A DNA stretch of 64,000 nucleotides from contig NZ_MUHA01000017.1 of assembly GCF_002217355.1 (NCBI RefSeq), forward strand, positions 62,001 through 126,000. The letters are read 5' to 3'. Below, in pieces: positions 16,886 to 27,082 of this stretch; the stretch's first letter is position 1; every line of letters starts with the position of its first letter. Position numbers and translations under genes: made by a program. This DNA comes from Flavobacterium oncorhynchi (lineage in GTDB: Bacteria; Bacteroidota; Bacteroidia; Flavobacteriales; Flavobacteriaceae). The notes beneath the pieces are model-generated. The model made no database searches, was not told where the DNA came from, and saw only the letters and a list, made by a program, of their open reading frames with translations.

Positions 16886-18987
16886 TGAATTTTACTCAAT
16901 CTAATCAAGCAGGAATGCTACAAAGTTTCAGGAGCAAATCGATTTTATTTTTACTGTTTTTCATTTTTGCCTTTGCAAAAAGTAATGCTCAAATTTTAGA
17001 GCCGGTTAAATGGACCGCAAAAATTGAAAAAAAATCAGGAAACAATGCAGTATTAATTTTTGATGGAACGATCGAAAAAGACTGGCATATGTATTCGCAG
17101 TTTACGCCAGACGGCGGGCCGCTTGCGTTGGAAATTACGTTTAAAAATCAAAAAGGAAATTACGAATTAGTTGGAAAAGCAAAAGAAGGTAAAACCAAAA
17201 CAGCTTTTAATGATGTTTTTGGTGTAAATGAAACTTTTTTTGAAGGAAAAGCACATATTGAACAAGAAATAAAAATCATAAACCCAAACTTAAAAACAGT
17301 TGATGTAGATTTTGATTTTCAGGTTTGTAAAGAGGTTTGTATCAATTCAAGCAAGAAATTCTCAATTGCAGTGCCTTCAACATTCAAAATGGATGAGGTT
17401 CCTGCGGTTGCAGAATCCAAATTGGATGAAACGAAAGTAACAGGAATAGCAGTTGATACGGTAAATAAAACAACAGCAGTTGAGAAAGTAGAGCCAGCGA
17501 AAGTTGATAATGCAGCTGCTGAAGCTGTTGATGATGTACAGAAACCAGCTCCTGCAAGAAGTTTGTGGTCAATCTTTTTTATTGCTTTTATCTCAGGATT
17601 TGCGGCTTTATTAACGCCTTGTGTTTTCCCAATGATCCCAATGACGGTAAGTTTCTTTACGAAGCAAAGTAAAAGTAGAGCAAAAGGAATTAGAAATGCT
17701 GTAATATACGGACTTTCGATTATTGCTATTTATGTAATTTTAGGATTAATAGTAACTAAGATATTTGGTGCAGATGCTTTAAATGCGTTGTCAACAGATG
17801 TATGGTTTAACTTGATTTTCTTTGTAATCCTGATCATCTTTGCTACATCATTTTTGGGAGCTTTCGAAATTATGCTGCCAAATTCATGGGCAAACAAAGC
17901 CGATCAGCAAGCTGATAGAGGTGGGATAATTGGAATTTTGTTCATGGCTTTGGCTTTGGCAATTGTATCATTTTCTTGTACAGGTCCAATTGTTGGGACT
18001 CTATTGGTTGAAGCGGCTTCAAACGGAGGAATTGCTCCAATTGTTGGAATGTTAGGTTTCTCATCAGCTTTAGCTTTACCATTTATGTTGTTTGCAATGT
18101 TCCCAGGTTGGTTAAATTCGTTACCAAAATCTGGCGGATGGTTAAATACAGTAAAAGTTGTTTTAGGATTCTTAGAATTGGCTTTGGCATTCAAATTTTT
18201 ATCAAATGCAGATTTGGTGCTGCAATTACACTTTTTAGAAAGAGAAGTTTTTATTGCGATTTGGATTGCTATTTTTGCGGCTTTGACTTTGTACTTATTC
18301 GGAAAAATTACTTTACCGCATGATAGTCCGTTACATCATATTTCAGTAGGAAGATTGTATTTAGGATTGCTTACGCTTGTGTTTACAGTATATTTAATTC
18401 CAGGACTTTGGGGAGCACCTTTAAAATTAATTAGTGCATTTCCGCCGCCGCCGCAATATAGCGAAAGCCCGTTTGGTGTAGGAGGAAACTCATCAGTTGG
18501 GAATAATAGCACAGGTGCTGTGAAAGGAATGCCGGAAGGCGCTGAATTAGGGCCGCATGGAATTATGGTTTTTCATGATTATGAAGATGGATTAGCGTAT
18601 GCAAAATCGATCAACAAACCAATTATGTTAGATTTTACCGGTTATGCTTGCGTAAACTGTAGAAAGATGGAGAATAATGTTTGGTCTGAACCAACGATTC
18701 TGCCAATTTTAAAAAATGATGTTGTTTTGATCTCTTTATATGTTGATGATAAACGCGAATTGCCAAAGGAGGAGCAATTTGTAACTGCTTCTGGTGATAA
18801 AATCATTACTGTTGGTGATAAATGGACGGATTTTATGATCTCAAAATATAAAACGAATACACAGCCTTTGTATATAATTACAGATTTAGAAGGAAATAAT
18901 TTGAATGCTTCTAAACCAACAATTAGTTATGTAAGCGCAGATGAATATTTGCACTGGCTGAAAGAAGGAATTTCAAACTTTAAATAG
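16885..18987 (+). CDS. dsbD: Thiol:disulfide interchange protein DsbD family
   Basis: Carries electrons from cytoplasmic thioredoxin across the inner membrane to periplasmic disulfide proteins. Order of domains: signal peptide (to about residue 35), N-terminal DsbD alpha-like domain (about 40-165, with QVCKEVCINS), a low-complexity linker, eight-helix CcdA-like membrane domain (about 225-535) with the redox pair C246 (LTPCVFPMIP) and C365 (SFSCTGPIVG), and C-terminal thioredoxin domain with C589 and C592 (YACVNCRKM). 700 residues is within the usual range. The ATG overlaps the tilS stop; an alternative ATG at 16915 gives a shorter, more typical signal peptide. Confidence 0.93.
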   Translation: MNFTQSNQAGMLQSFRSKSILFLLFFIFAFAKSNAQILEPVKWTAKIEKKSGNNAVLIFDGTIEKDWHMYSQFTPDGGPLALEITFKNQKGNYELVGKAKEGKTKTAFNDVFGVNETFFEGKAHIEQEIKIINPNLKTVDVDFDFQVCKEVCINSSKKFSIAVPSTFKMDEVPAVAESKLDETKVTGIAVDTVNKTTAVEKVEPAKVDNAAAEAVDDVQKPAPARSLWSIFFIAFISGFAALLTPCVFPMIPMTVSFFTKQSKSRAKGIRNAVIYGLSIIAIYVILGLIVTKIFGADALNALSTDVWFNLIFFVILIIFATSFLGAFEIMLPNSWANKADQQADRGGIIGILFMALALAIVSFSCTGPIVGTLLVEAASNGGIAPIVGMLGFSSALALPFMLFAMFPGWLNSLPKSGGWLNTVKVVLGFLELALAFKFLSNADLVLQLHFLEREVFIAIWIAIFAALTLYLFGKITLPHDSPLHHISVGRLYLGLLTLVFTVYLIPGLWGAPLKLISAFPPPPQYSESPFGVGGNSSVGNNSTGAVKGMPEGAELGPHGIMVFHDYEDGLAYAKSINKPIMLDFTGYACVNCRKMENNVWSEPTILPILKNDVVLISLYVDDKRELPKEEQFVTASGDKIITVGDKWTDFMISKYKTNTQPLYIITDLEGNNLNASKPTISYVSADEYLHWLKEGISNFK

Positions 18988-19060
18988 TTTAATAAAGAAA
19001 TATCTTAAATGCTATAATTTGAAAGTTATAGTTATTGTATAAGGAAGAATTTAATTCAAA

Positions 19061-19098
19061 AAAAAAGCACTCTAAGTTTAAACTTAGAGTGCTTTTTT
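19061..19098. terminator. Bidirectional terminator between dsbD and amt
   Basis: A 38-base perfect palindrome (arm AAAAAAGCACTCTAAGTTT) with A/T runs at both ends; it can end dsbD on the plus strand and amt on the minus strand. Confidence 0.9.
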
Positions 19099-19125
19099 AT
19101 TTAAAGGCAAAAGGGAAATTGAATC

Positions 19126-20442
19126 TTATAAAAACTCTCCGTGTTGAGAGATATCTAATCCTAACTCTTCTTTTTCTTCAGTAACTCTTAGAGGAGTAAT
19201 TTTATTTACGATAAAGAATAAAGCATAAGAAGCAATAAAAGCAAAGATAGATACCACTACTAATGCTGTTAATTGGTTGATAAACAATGTTGGCGTTCCA
19301 AAAACTAAACCTTGGTTGTCTCCAACAGCTGGGTTGATAGCTTTTGAAGCAAACACTCCAGTTAACAGCATACCTACCATACCACCAACACCGTGACAAG
19401 CAAATACATCAAGAGCATCGTCAATTTTTCCTTTAGGGAATTTGCTTACTACAAGATTACTTACAATTGCAGCAAATGCACCAATAAAGATAGCGTGAGA
19501 TATACTTACGAAACCAGCTGCAGGTGTAATAGCAACAAGACCTACAACAGCTCCTATACAAGCACCAAGTGCAGATAATTTGTGACCTAAAATTTTATCC
19601 AAGAAAACCCAAGCCATAGCGGCAGCTGCAGCAGCAACAGTTGTTGTTCCTAAAGCTTGTACGGCTAAACCATTTGCTCCTAAAGCTGATCCAGCGTTAA
19701 AACCAAACCATCCAAACCATAATAAACCAGTTCCTAACAATACATATGTAATTCTGGCAGGGTTAACTTTTTGAACTTTTCTTTTTCCTAAAAAGATTGC
19801 TCCAGCAAGAGCTGCCCAACCTGCACTCATATGTACAACTGTTCCTCCTGCAAAGTCAAGAACTCCCATTTTAAAGAAAATTCCATCAGGATGCCATGTC
19901 ATATGTGCTAAAGGAGAATATATGAAAATGATAAATAAAACCATGAATAACAAGTAAGCCCAAAAACGTACACGTTCTGCAAATGCACCAGTAATTAAGG
20001 CAGGTGTAATGATTGCAAATTTTGCCTGAAATAACGCGAATAACATAAACGGAATTGTTGGTGCAAGGCTCCATGCTGTGCTGGTTCCAACACCTTCAAA
20101 GAATAAGTTGTATGATGGATTTCCGATGATTCCTCCAATTGAAGGACCAAAAGCTAATCCAAAGGCAACCACAACCCATAGAATTGTAACTATTACCATT
20201 GCCATAAAACTTTGAAGCATTGTGCTGATAACGTTTTTCTTACCTACCATTCCGCCATAGAAAAAACCTAATCCAGGAGTCATTAACAATACAAAAGCCG
20301 TCGCAACGATCATCCAGGCAGTATCTCCCGTATCAAATTTTACCGCTTCTGCAGGAATTGGGTTATCTGCTATGATAAAATTTGATATAAAGGTTAGTAC
20401 TAAAATAGTGATAAGAATCACACTTAAAATAATTTTTCGCAT
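19126..20442 (-). CDS. amt: Ammonium transporter
   Basis: Trimeric inner-membrane channel for ammonium/ammonia. After a signal-like first segment the 438-residue protein shows the Amt signature: MTPGLGFFYGGMVGKKN, DFAGGTVVHMSAGWAALAG with the first pore histidine, GWFGFNAGSALGANG, and DALDVFACHGVGGMVGMLLTGVFA with the second pore histidine. About eleven membrane segments are visible. Amt genes are often followed by the PII gene glnK; none is present here, so PII control, if any, comes from elsewhere. Its upstream region holds repeated ACCCCTA motifs. Confidence 0.96.
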   Translation of the reverse strand: MRKIILSVILITILVLTFISNFIIADNPIPAEAVKFDTGDTAWMIVATAFVLLMTPGLGFFYGGMVGKKNVISTMLQSFMAMVIVTILWVVVAFGLAFGPSIGGIIGNPSYNLFFEGVGTSTAWSLAPTIPFMLFALFQAKFAIITPALITGAFAERVRFWAYLLFMVLFIIFIYSPLAHMTWHPDGIFFKMGVLDFAGGTVVHMSAGWAALAGAIFLGKRKVQKVNPARITYVLLGTGLLWFGWFGFNAGSALGANGLAVQALGTTTVAAAAAAMAWVFLDKILGHKLSALGACIGAVVGLVAITPAAGFVSISHAIFIGAFAAIVSNLVVSKFPKGKIDDALDVFACHGVGGMVGMLLTGVFASKAINPAVGDNQGLVFGTPTLFINQLTALVVVSIFAFIASYALFFIVNKITPLRVTEEKEELGLDISQHGEFL

Positions 20443-20726
20443 AGTTATTTAGTTTTAAAATTTTTGATAAAAGTATAAAATCATTCAATACCCCATAAAA
20501 AAATAGGGGTAAGTGTTTTATTTTTATTGAATTTTCATTTTGACCCCTATAATTTTAAATCTATTTCTTAAAATAAACTTAAAATTTACAATTTGTTAAT
20601 CGTTGCAACGTGATTTGTACTGTTTGTGGGTTTTGTTAACAAAAAAACGTAAGAATAGTTTTGTTTTTAAGAGTAACTGTGCGTAAATAATTGAAAAATG
20701 TTGAAAAAGCAGTTTTATTTGTAAAT
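20443..20726. other. Regulatory-looking region upstream of amt
   Basis: No gene. Contains the motif TACCCC/GGGGTA as a hairpin at 20489-20511 and a further TGACCCCTA at 20541-20549. These GC-rich blocks stand out in very AT-rich sequence and could bind a nitrogen regulator; there is no sigma-54 type -24/-12 site that I can see. Confidence 0.4.
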
Positions 20727-20766
20727 AAAAAAGGCATCAGATGAATTATTCAAATGATGCCTTTTT
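20727..20766 (-). terminator. Intrinsic terminator of the amidohydrolase pair
   Basis: Stem AAAAAGGCATCA with TGATGCCTTTTT and a 15-base loop; on the minus strand it is followed by T run, 18 bases after the stop codon at 20784. Confidence 0.85.
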
Positions 20767-20783
20767 GGGAAATAACTAAAGGT

Positions 20784-22091
20784 TTATTTCTGATTGAACT
20801 TTGCCTTAAATTTATCGTTTAATTTGGTTTGAAAAGTTTCTAAAATAATGGTTCTTCCTTGAATAAAAGCGCTCGTTAATTTATTTGTTCTCATATCCAG
20901 TGCATCACCTTCGGAGATAAATAAAGTTGCATCTTTACCCGTTTCTAATGTTCCGCAGCTAGTATCAATGCCAAGTAACTTTGCTGTATTTAAAGTTATG
21001 AGCTGTACAGCTTTTTCCTTATCTAAACCAAAAGCGGCGCAAGTTCCTGCTAAAAACGGAAGGTTTCTAACACTCATACGTTCATGATCTCCGCTGTTTT
21101 CTAATCCTACTACTATACCTTTGTCTGTTAAGATTTTAGCCATTTTATAAGGCAGGTTTACATCTTGATCATCGCTTGTAGGCATGTCATGTACACGTCT
21201 TAGTAAAACACCTACGTTGTATTTTTGCAATGCATCAGCTGCTTTGTAAGCTTCAAATCCTCCAACAATAACAATCTTTTTAATTTGATTGTCAACTGCT
21301 AATTGAATAGCATCTACAATTTGCTTTTCTTCATCTGCATGAATATAAAGAGTTTGTGTTCCATCAAAAAGACCTTTTGTAGCTTCAAGAACAATATTTC
21401 TCTCTTTACTCGAACCTTGATTATAGACTTTAGCATTTATTAAAAATGCATTTATTTCTTCGGCTTGTTTAGGATAATCTTTATTTGCTTCAATTAGTCC
21501 GGGTTCAAACCATGAACCAGATCTTTTAAAACTAGATGGAAAATTAAGATGGATTCCGTCATTCTCTTTTACAATAGCATCCTGCCAGCTCCAAGCATCT
21601 AATTGAACAATAGAAGACGTTCCTGAAATCCTGCCGCCTCGTGGCGTAACCTGTGCGATTAAAATGCCATTTGGACGAACGGTTTCAACAACCTTAGATT
21701 CTGAATTATAAGCAATAATACTTCTTACATTCGGATTAAAACTTCCAATTTCTTCTTGATCGTCTGATGATTTTACAGCATCAATTTCGACTAATCCTAA
21801 AGTGGTGTTTGCAGCTATAAATCCTGGGTAAACGTGTTTCCCACTGGCATCGATAGTCGTATCATAAGCGTTGGCAGCTAATCTGATCGTTGTTGCATCT
21901 GCCACCAAGGTAATTTTTCCGTCTTTAAATCCAATAGCACTATTTTGAATTACGTTACCATTGCCTAAATGTGCAGTGGCATTTAAAATCAAAACAGATT
22001 TAGTTTGTTTTGATGCCGGAATTTGCTGTGCATATATTGAAACAGAAGCAAAAAAAACAGGCAGCAGTTTATAAATATATTGATGTATCAT
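20784..22091 (-). CDS. Secreted amidohydrolase-family protein lacking the HxH metal motif
   Basis: Exported protein (signal peptide ending SIYAQQ) with the composite fold of imidazolonepropionase-like amidohydrolases: an N-terminal strand domain (SVLILNATAHLGNG, GFKDGKITLVA, IDASGKHVYPGFIAA) and a C-terminal part with LITLNTAKLLGIDTSCGTLETGKDATLFIS. In active members the first barrel strand carries HxH after PGF; here it reads PGFIAANTTLG, so two metal ligands are absent. It may be a non-catalytic partner of the larger amidohydrolase that starts the operon 37 bases upstream, or have another activity. 435 residues. Confidence 0.85.
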   Translation of the reverse strand: MIHQYIYKLLPVFFASVSIYAQQIPASKQTKSVLILNATAHLGNGNVIQNSAIGFKDGKITLVADATTIRLAANAYDTTIDASGKHVYPGFIAANTTLGLVEIDAVKSSDDQEEIGSFNPNVRSIIAYNSESKVVETVRPNGILIAQVTPRGGRISGTSSIVQLDAWSWQDAIVKENDGIHLNFPSSFKRSGSWFEPGLIEANKDYPKQAEEINAFLINAKVYNQGSSKERNIVLEATKGLFDGTQTLYIHADEEKQIVDAIQLAVDNQIKKIVIVGGFEAYKAADALQKYNVGVLLRRVHDMPTSDDQDVNLPYKMAKILTDKGIVVGLENSGDHERMSVRNLPFLAGTCAAFGLDKEKAVQLITLNTAKLLGIDTSCGTLETGKDATLFISEGDALDMRTNKLTSAFIQGRTIILETFQTKLNDKFKAKFNQK

Positions 22092-22128
22092 GTTGTCTTT
22101 TTTTATTATTTTGAAATTTTTAAAAGTT

Positions 22129-25128
22129 TTATAACTGTTCTAAAGTGTCACAGTGATATTCTTTTTTTTCTTTTCGTGTTGGCTGCTGTGTGCTGTTTCC
22201 TTTGTTTTTTTCTTGCAGCATTTGTCCAATCAATTCATTTCTTTCTTTTGTAATTGCCAATTGTTTTTGTGCATCTTTTTCAAGATCAAAATAGACAACT
22301 CCTTCGATGATTGTTTTTTCTGCTTTAGCATAAATAGATAATGGATTTTCGCTCCACAATACGACATCTGCATCTTTACCGACTTTTAAACTTCCTACTT
22401 TATCATCGATGTGTAATAATTTAGCAGGATTTAGAGTTACAAACTTCCAAGCTTCTTCTTCAGAAATGTTCCCGTATTTAACTGCTTTTGCAGCTTCTTG
22501 ATTCAATCTGCGAGACATTTCGGCATCATCTGAGTTGTAAGCAACTACCAATCCTTCATTGTGCATAATTGGTCCGTTAAACGGAATAGCATCATTTACT
22601 TCAAATTTATAAGCCCACCAATCAGAGAACGTCGAAGCACCAACACCGTGTTCCTTCATTTTGTCAGCTACTTTGTAACCTTCAAGAATATGGGTAAATG
22701 TATTTACTTTGAAATTAAATTTTTCGGTAACATTCATTAACATTAAAATTTCAGATTCTACGTAAGAGTGGCAGGTAATAAAACGTTCTTTATTTAAAAT
22801 TTCTGCAATGGTTTGCAATTCTAAGTCAACTCTTGGCGCTTTTCCTTTTTTAGAACCGGTATTGAATTTTTTCCAGTTTTCATCGTATTCTTTAGCAAGC
22901 TGAAAATAATCGGTAAAAACTTGTTCAACTCCCATTCTGGTTTGTGGAAAACGAGTAGGATTATCAATCCCCCAATTGGCTTGTTTTACATTTTCTCCCA
23001 AGGCAAATTTGATAAACTTAGGCTGATTTTTATACAACATTTCGTCTGGAGAAGAACCCCATTTCCATTTTACAATTGCAGAGCGACCACCAATAGGGTT
23101 TGCTGATCCGTGTAATAATTGCGAAATGGTTACACCTCCTGCAAGATCTCTATAAATATTAATGTCTTCAGAGTTTACAACATCTTGAATGGTAACTTCT
23201 GCAGTAGAATTATGTCCGCTCTCATTCACACCTTTTGAAATGGCAATATGAGAGTGCTCGTCGATAATACCGCTTGTAATATGCTTGCCTTTTGCATCAA
23301 TAATAGTTGCAGAAGCGTCAGAGAGATTTTTGCCAACAGCAGCGATTTTTCCGTTTTTTATTAAAACATCAGTTTCTGTTAGAATCCCATCTTTTTCATT
23401 CGTCCAAACAGTAGCATTTTTAAACAATAAAGTTTGTGCAGTTTGTTTTTTAGCATCTCCAAAAGCAATATTAGGATACGTTACAGGGATAACACTATTA
23501 GGTTTCTCTACTTTAGCAGAATCTTTTACAGCAACAAACGGACTTGTTTTTACTGCATTCCAAACTAATTCATCTCCATTAGATAAAACTGCTTTTCCAG
23601 ACAAACTCTCTAGTTTTTCAATAAATCCTGTTAAACGTGTAAAAGTAGATTTAGTAGAATCTGCTGGTTTAATAACTAGAGAAATCCAATTTTTAGAAAC
23701 TCCAAAAGTTGTTTTTAGTTTTTTGGCATCAACGGTAGTTATTTCAGATTTCGGACTATCGGCAGTTCCGTTAATTTTCCATTTGTAGCTGTCTTTTCCA
23801 ATAGTTAAATCATAATTGCCGCGAATATCTTTTGCATTAATATCGGTTACTATAAATTTATTTCCTTGAACCCAGTTTTCAAATAAGATTGTTTTTTCGT
23901 CAAAAACTTCTCCCGAAGTAATAATGAAATTGGCATAACTGCCTGTTTTTAAACTTCCAACTTCATTGCTTTTTCCTAAAATTGCTGCAGGAATTGTAGT
24001 TAGTGCTTCTAATGCTTTTGTTTTATCAAAACCATATTTAATGGCTTTTAAAAGATTAGGTTTAAAATCTTCTATTTTTTTTAGCTTGTCTGTAGTCAAG
24101 GCAAAAACAATTCCGTTGTCCGAAAGCACTTTTAAGTTCGTTGGAGCTTGATTCCAAAAACGCATATCAGCCAGTTCAATCTGATTGGATAAATAAGGAT
24201 TTGTGACATCGTAAGCTTCTGGAAAACTTATTGGGATAATAAATTTAGCATTTGTGTTTTTAATTTCTTCTATTCTTTCAAATTCATTACCGCTTCCTTT
24301 TAGAATATAGTTTAAACCAAATTCTTTGGCAATTTTTGATGCTCTTAAGCTGTTTAACTTATCTTCTGAAGTAAAAATTTGAACTAGTTTTTCATTGTTT
24401 GCCAATGCTTCTAAAGATAAATCTTTGGTTTCAGAATTTCCTTTTTTGTACCAATCCAAATCTAAATACATTTGGCGTAACAATGCCATCATACCCATTA
24501 GCGAGCTTGGATAAGCTTGGTTGGTCAGTGCACTTCTGGTAAAGGCAAAATGGTTGGTCAATTTGTTGGCAATAATTTGTTTGCTGTTGTCAGTATTGTT
24601 TAAAGCAACCAAAGCGCCAGTTCCTTGAGCAACTCCATCTGGAATATGGGTTCCAACAACTCCAAAACCTGCTTTTAATAATTCTTCGGCTTTAGGCTGG
24701 TCGTATTTAAAAGTTTCATATGAGTTTACTTCTGGAAGTATACTTTCGTTCCAATAATAACCCGTTTTTTTGGTGTCATACAAAGGACTGCGGTCACGTC
24801 CTCGGGTCAAGTTGGATTTTGGTTTTTCTACTCCAAAAGAAGTATAAATATCAATAAACGAAGGATAAATTGTTTTTCCTGTAAGATCTATTGTAATACT
24901 GTTTTTAGGAATCGAAATTGTATTTCCAACAGCAACAACTTTACCGTCTTGAATAAGTAAGGTTCCTTTTTCGATTTTTTGCGTTGGAGTTACATAAATC
25001 GTTGCATTTGTGAATACCGTGTAGTTTTTAATTTTGTTATGTACACTTTCGTTAACAGGGAAATAATCTTGGGCATGTATTTTTGTTAAAAATATGCTCA
25101 AAAAGAGTAGGAGTAAGGTTTTTTTCAT
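22129..25128 (-). CDS. Secreted two-module amidohydrolase
   Basis: Exported 999-residue protein (signal peptide to about residue 19, KIHAQ) with two amidohydrolase modules in tandem. Module 1 (about 35-440) has GKTIYPSFIDIYTSFG in place of the metal-binding HxH and TTD near its end. Module 2 (about 565-960) keeps the ligands: DEHSHIAIS, CHSYVES, THILEGYK and NSDDAEMSRRL, then LHIDDKVGSLKVGKDADVVLWS. Only module 2 should be catalytic. Substrate is unknown; related secreted enzymes act on cyclic amides or peptides. It is the first gene of a two-gene operon with the 435-residue paralogue. Confidence 0.9.
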   Translation of the reverse strand: MKKTLLLLFLSIFLTKIHAQDYFPVNESVHNKIKNYTVFTNATIYVTPTQKIEKGTLLIQDGKVVAVGNTISIPKNSITIDLTGKTIYPSFIDIYTSFGVEKPKSNLTRGRDRSPLYDTKKTGYYWNESILPEVNSYETFKYDQPKAEELLKAGFGVVGTHIPDGVAQGTGALVALNNTDNSKQIIANKLTNHFAFTRSALTNQAYPSSLMGMMALLRQMYLDLDWYKKGNSETKDLSLEALANNEKLVQIFTSEDKLNSLRASKIAKEFGLNYILKGSGNEFERIEEIKNTNAKFIIPISFPEAYDVTNPYLSNQIELADMRFWNQAPTNLKVLSDNGIVFALTTDKLKKIEDFKPNLLKAIKYGFDKTKALEALTTIPAAILGKSNEVGSLKTGSYANFIITSGEVFDEKTILFENWVQGNKFIVTDINAKDIRGNYDLTIGKDSYKWKINGTADSPKSEITTVDAKKLKTTFGVSKNWISLVIKPADSTKSTFTRLTGFIEKLESLSGKAVLSNGDELVWNAVKTSPFVAVKDSAKVEKPNSVIPVTYPNIAFGDAKKQTAQTLLFKNATVWTNEKDGILTETDVLIKNGKIAAVGKNLSDASATIIDAKGKHITSGIIDEHSHIAISKGVNESGHNSTAEVTIQDVVNSEDINIYRDLAGGVTISQLLHGSANPIGGRSAIVKWKWGSSPDEMLYKNQPKFIKFALGENVKQANWGIDNPTRFPQTRMGVEQVFTDYFQLAKEYDENWKKFNTGSKKGKAPRVDLELQTIAEILNKERFITCHSYVESEILMLMNVTEKFNFKVNTFTHILEGYKVADKMKEHGVGASTFSDWWAYKFEVNDAIPFNGPIMHNEGLVVAYNSDDAEMSRRLNQEAAKAVKYGNISEEEAWKFVTLNPAKLLHIDDKVGSLKVGKDADVVLWSENPLSIYAKAEKTIIEGVVYFDLEKDAQKQLAITKERNELIGQMLQEKNKGNSTQQPTRKEKKEYHCDTLEQL

Positions 25129-25330
25129 GGATAATAAGGCTAATTTTTCATAAAAATAACAATTATTAGTATTTAACCAAGTGTAAAATTTAAAAAGTGT
25201 TTTTTTGTTAGGTAGAAATTAATAACTGGCTCGGTTAAAATAAAAGTTTAAAATTTATGTAATAAAATATTTACAAAAAAATAAAGGTTTTCAATTAAAT
25301 TAAATACTTTTACTTTTCATTAAAGATATT

Positions 25331-26866
25331 ATGCTGGTAAAAGTTTACGGAAGTGCTGTTTTTGGAGTGGAAGCAACAACGATTACGATCGAAGTGCATA
25401 TGGATAAAGGAATTGGTTATCATTTAGTTGGTCTTCCTGATAATGCAATTAAAGAAAGCAGTTTTAGAATTGCAGCAGCGCTTAAAAACAATGGATTAAG
25501 CTTACCTGGAAAAAGAATCACAATAAATATGGCGCCCGCCGATCTTCGTAAAGAAGGTTCTGCATACGATTTACCATTGGCTATGGGGATTTTGGTTGGT
25601 TCAGATCAAATAAAAGCACCAGAAATTGAACAGTATATTATTATGGGTGAACTTTCTCTTGACGGAAGTTTACAACCTATTCGCGGCGCTTTGCCTATTG
25701 CTATAAAAGCAAAAGAAGAAGGATATAAAGGCTTTTTTCTGCCCATTCAAAATGTAAAAGAAGCGGCTATTGTTGCTGGTTTAGATGTTTACGGTGTTTC
25801 TAATTTACAAGAAATAATTGATTTTTTTGGTGGAAAAGGTACTCTTGAACCAACAGTAATTGATACTCGAGAGGAATTTTACAAAACACTAGATTTTCCT
25901 GAACATGATTTTTCTGATGTTCGTGGACAAGAAAGTATAAAACGCTGTATGGAAATTGCAGCGGCAGGAGGGCATAATATTATTTTAATTGGTCCGCCCG
26001 GAGCTGGTAAAACGATGCTTGCAAAACGTGTTCCGAGTATTTTGCCTCCGATGACATTGCGAGAAGCACTTGAAACTACTAAAATTCATAGTGTTGCCGG
26101 AAAGTTAAAAGAAGTAGGTTTAATGAATCAACGGCCTTTTAGAAGTCCGCATCATACTATTTCGAATGTAGCACTTGTTGGAGGAGGAAGTTATCCACAG
26201 CCTGGAGAAATTTCGATGGCACATAATGGTGTTTTGTTTTTAGATGAATTACCAGAGTTTAAGCGTGATGTTTTAGAAGTAATGCGTCAGCCGTTAGAAG
26301 ATCGTGAAGTAACAATTTCAAGAGCGAAATTTACCGTAACTTATCCCTCATCATTTATGCTTGTGGCAAGTATGAATCCAAGTCCGAGTGGTTTTTTTAA
26401 TGATCCAAGCATGCCGAATACTTCATCGCCGCACGAAATGCAGCGTTACATGAGCAAAATTTCTGGACCATTATTAGATCGAATCGATATTCATATTGAA
26501 GTTACTCCAGTTCCATTTGATAAATTAGCCGACGATCGTAAAGCCGAAAGTAGTGTCGAAATTCGTAAGCGTGTTACAGCAGCGCGTGAAATTCAAACCA
26601 AACGTTTTGAAAACGTAGAAAACATTCATTACAATGCACAAATGAGCAGTAAGCTCATTCGGGAGTTTTGTGCTTTAGACGAACAATCTAAAGTACTTTT
26701 AAAAACAGCTATGGAACGATTAAATCTTTCTGCAAGAGCTTACGATAGAATTTTGAAAGTAGCCCGCACAATTTCCGATTTAGATAATTCAGAAAATATA
26801 ATTTCGCAGCATATCGCCGAGGCAATTCAATATCGAAGTTTGGATAGAGAAGGATGGCTGGGATGA
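25331..26866 (+). CDS. comM: YifB/ComM family Mg-chelatase-like AAA ATPase
   Basis: Hexameric helicase-like ATPase that, in bacteria studied, helps branch migration during natural transformation. 511 residues is the usual size. Seen: N-terminal ChlI-type domain (GLPDNAIKESSFRI, NMAPADLRKEGSAYDLPLAMGIL), Walker A GPPGAGKTM (about residue 223), FRSPHHTISNVALVGGG, Walker B VLFLDELPEF and a C-terminal helical domain ending REGWLG. The last 37 codons and the downstream spacer are repeated, diverged, at 31300-31616. The gene ends next to an accessory segment. Confidence 0.95.
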   Translation: MLVKVYGSAVFGVEATTITIEVHMDKGIGYHLVGLPDNAIKESSFRIAAALKNNGLSLPGKRITINMAPADLRKEGSAYDLPLAMGILVGSDQIKAPEIEQYIIMGELSLDGSLQPIRGALPIAIKAKEEGYKGFFLPIQNVKEAAIVAGLDVYGVSNLQEIIDFFGGKGTLEPTVIDTREEFYKTLDFPEHDFSDVRGQESIKRCMEIAAAGGHNIILIGPPGAGKTMLAKRVPSILPPMTLREALETTKIHSVAGKLKEVGLMNQRPFRSPHHTISNVALVGGGSYPQPGEISMAHNGVLFLDELPEFKRDVLEVMRQPLEDREVTISRAKFTVTYPSSFMLVASMNPSPSGFFNDPSMPNTSSPHEMQRYMSKISGPLLDRIDIHIEVTPVPFDKLADDRKAESSVEIRKRVTAAREIQTKRFENVENIHYNAQMSSKLIREFCALDEQSKVLLKTAMERLNLSARAYDRILKVARTISDLDNSENIISQHIAEAIQYRSLDREGWLG

Positions 26867-27082
26867 TTTTAGATTTCAGGTTTTAGATTGTAATACTTTG
26901 GATGAAAATTTTGGCAGAGGTTCTATAATCTTGTCAATTCTGAGGAACGAGAAATTGCATTAGAAACTCGACAACAGCGCGTGCTCAGCGTTTCTGATTT
27001 CTCGTTCCTCGAAATGACAAACTTTAGTATAATTCAATAAAATCCTCAATATGTATTTCCTCCAAAAAAAAACAGCATCGTG
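26755..27082. repeat. Left copy of the comM/ABC-F junction
   Basis: From the comM codon for K475 or so through its stop, the spacer, and a frameshifted relic of the last codons of the ABC-F gene (minus strand, 27025-27082). The relic has nine T where the intact gene at 31600-31606 has seven. The right copy is 31300-31616. The spacer contains a hairpin, 26931-26955 with 26997-27020, built on AGGAACGAG. Confidence 0.88.

Noticed and set aside
23285..23788. Plus-strand 167-codon ORF inside the large amidohydrolase
   Set aside because: Antisense to clear coding sequence with a conserved family; amino acid make-up is not protein-like.
26755..27082. Recent tandem duplication as origin of the repeated junction
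   Set aside because: The silent divergence of the comM tails is too large and too selective for a fresh local copy.
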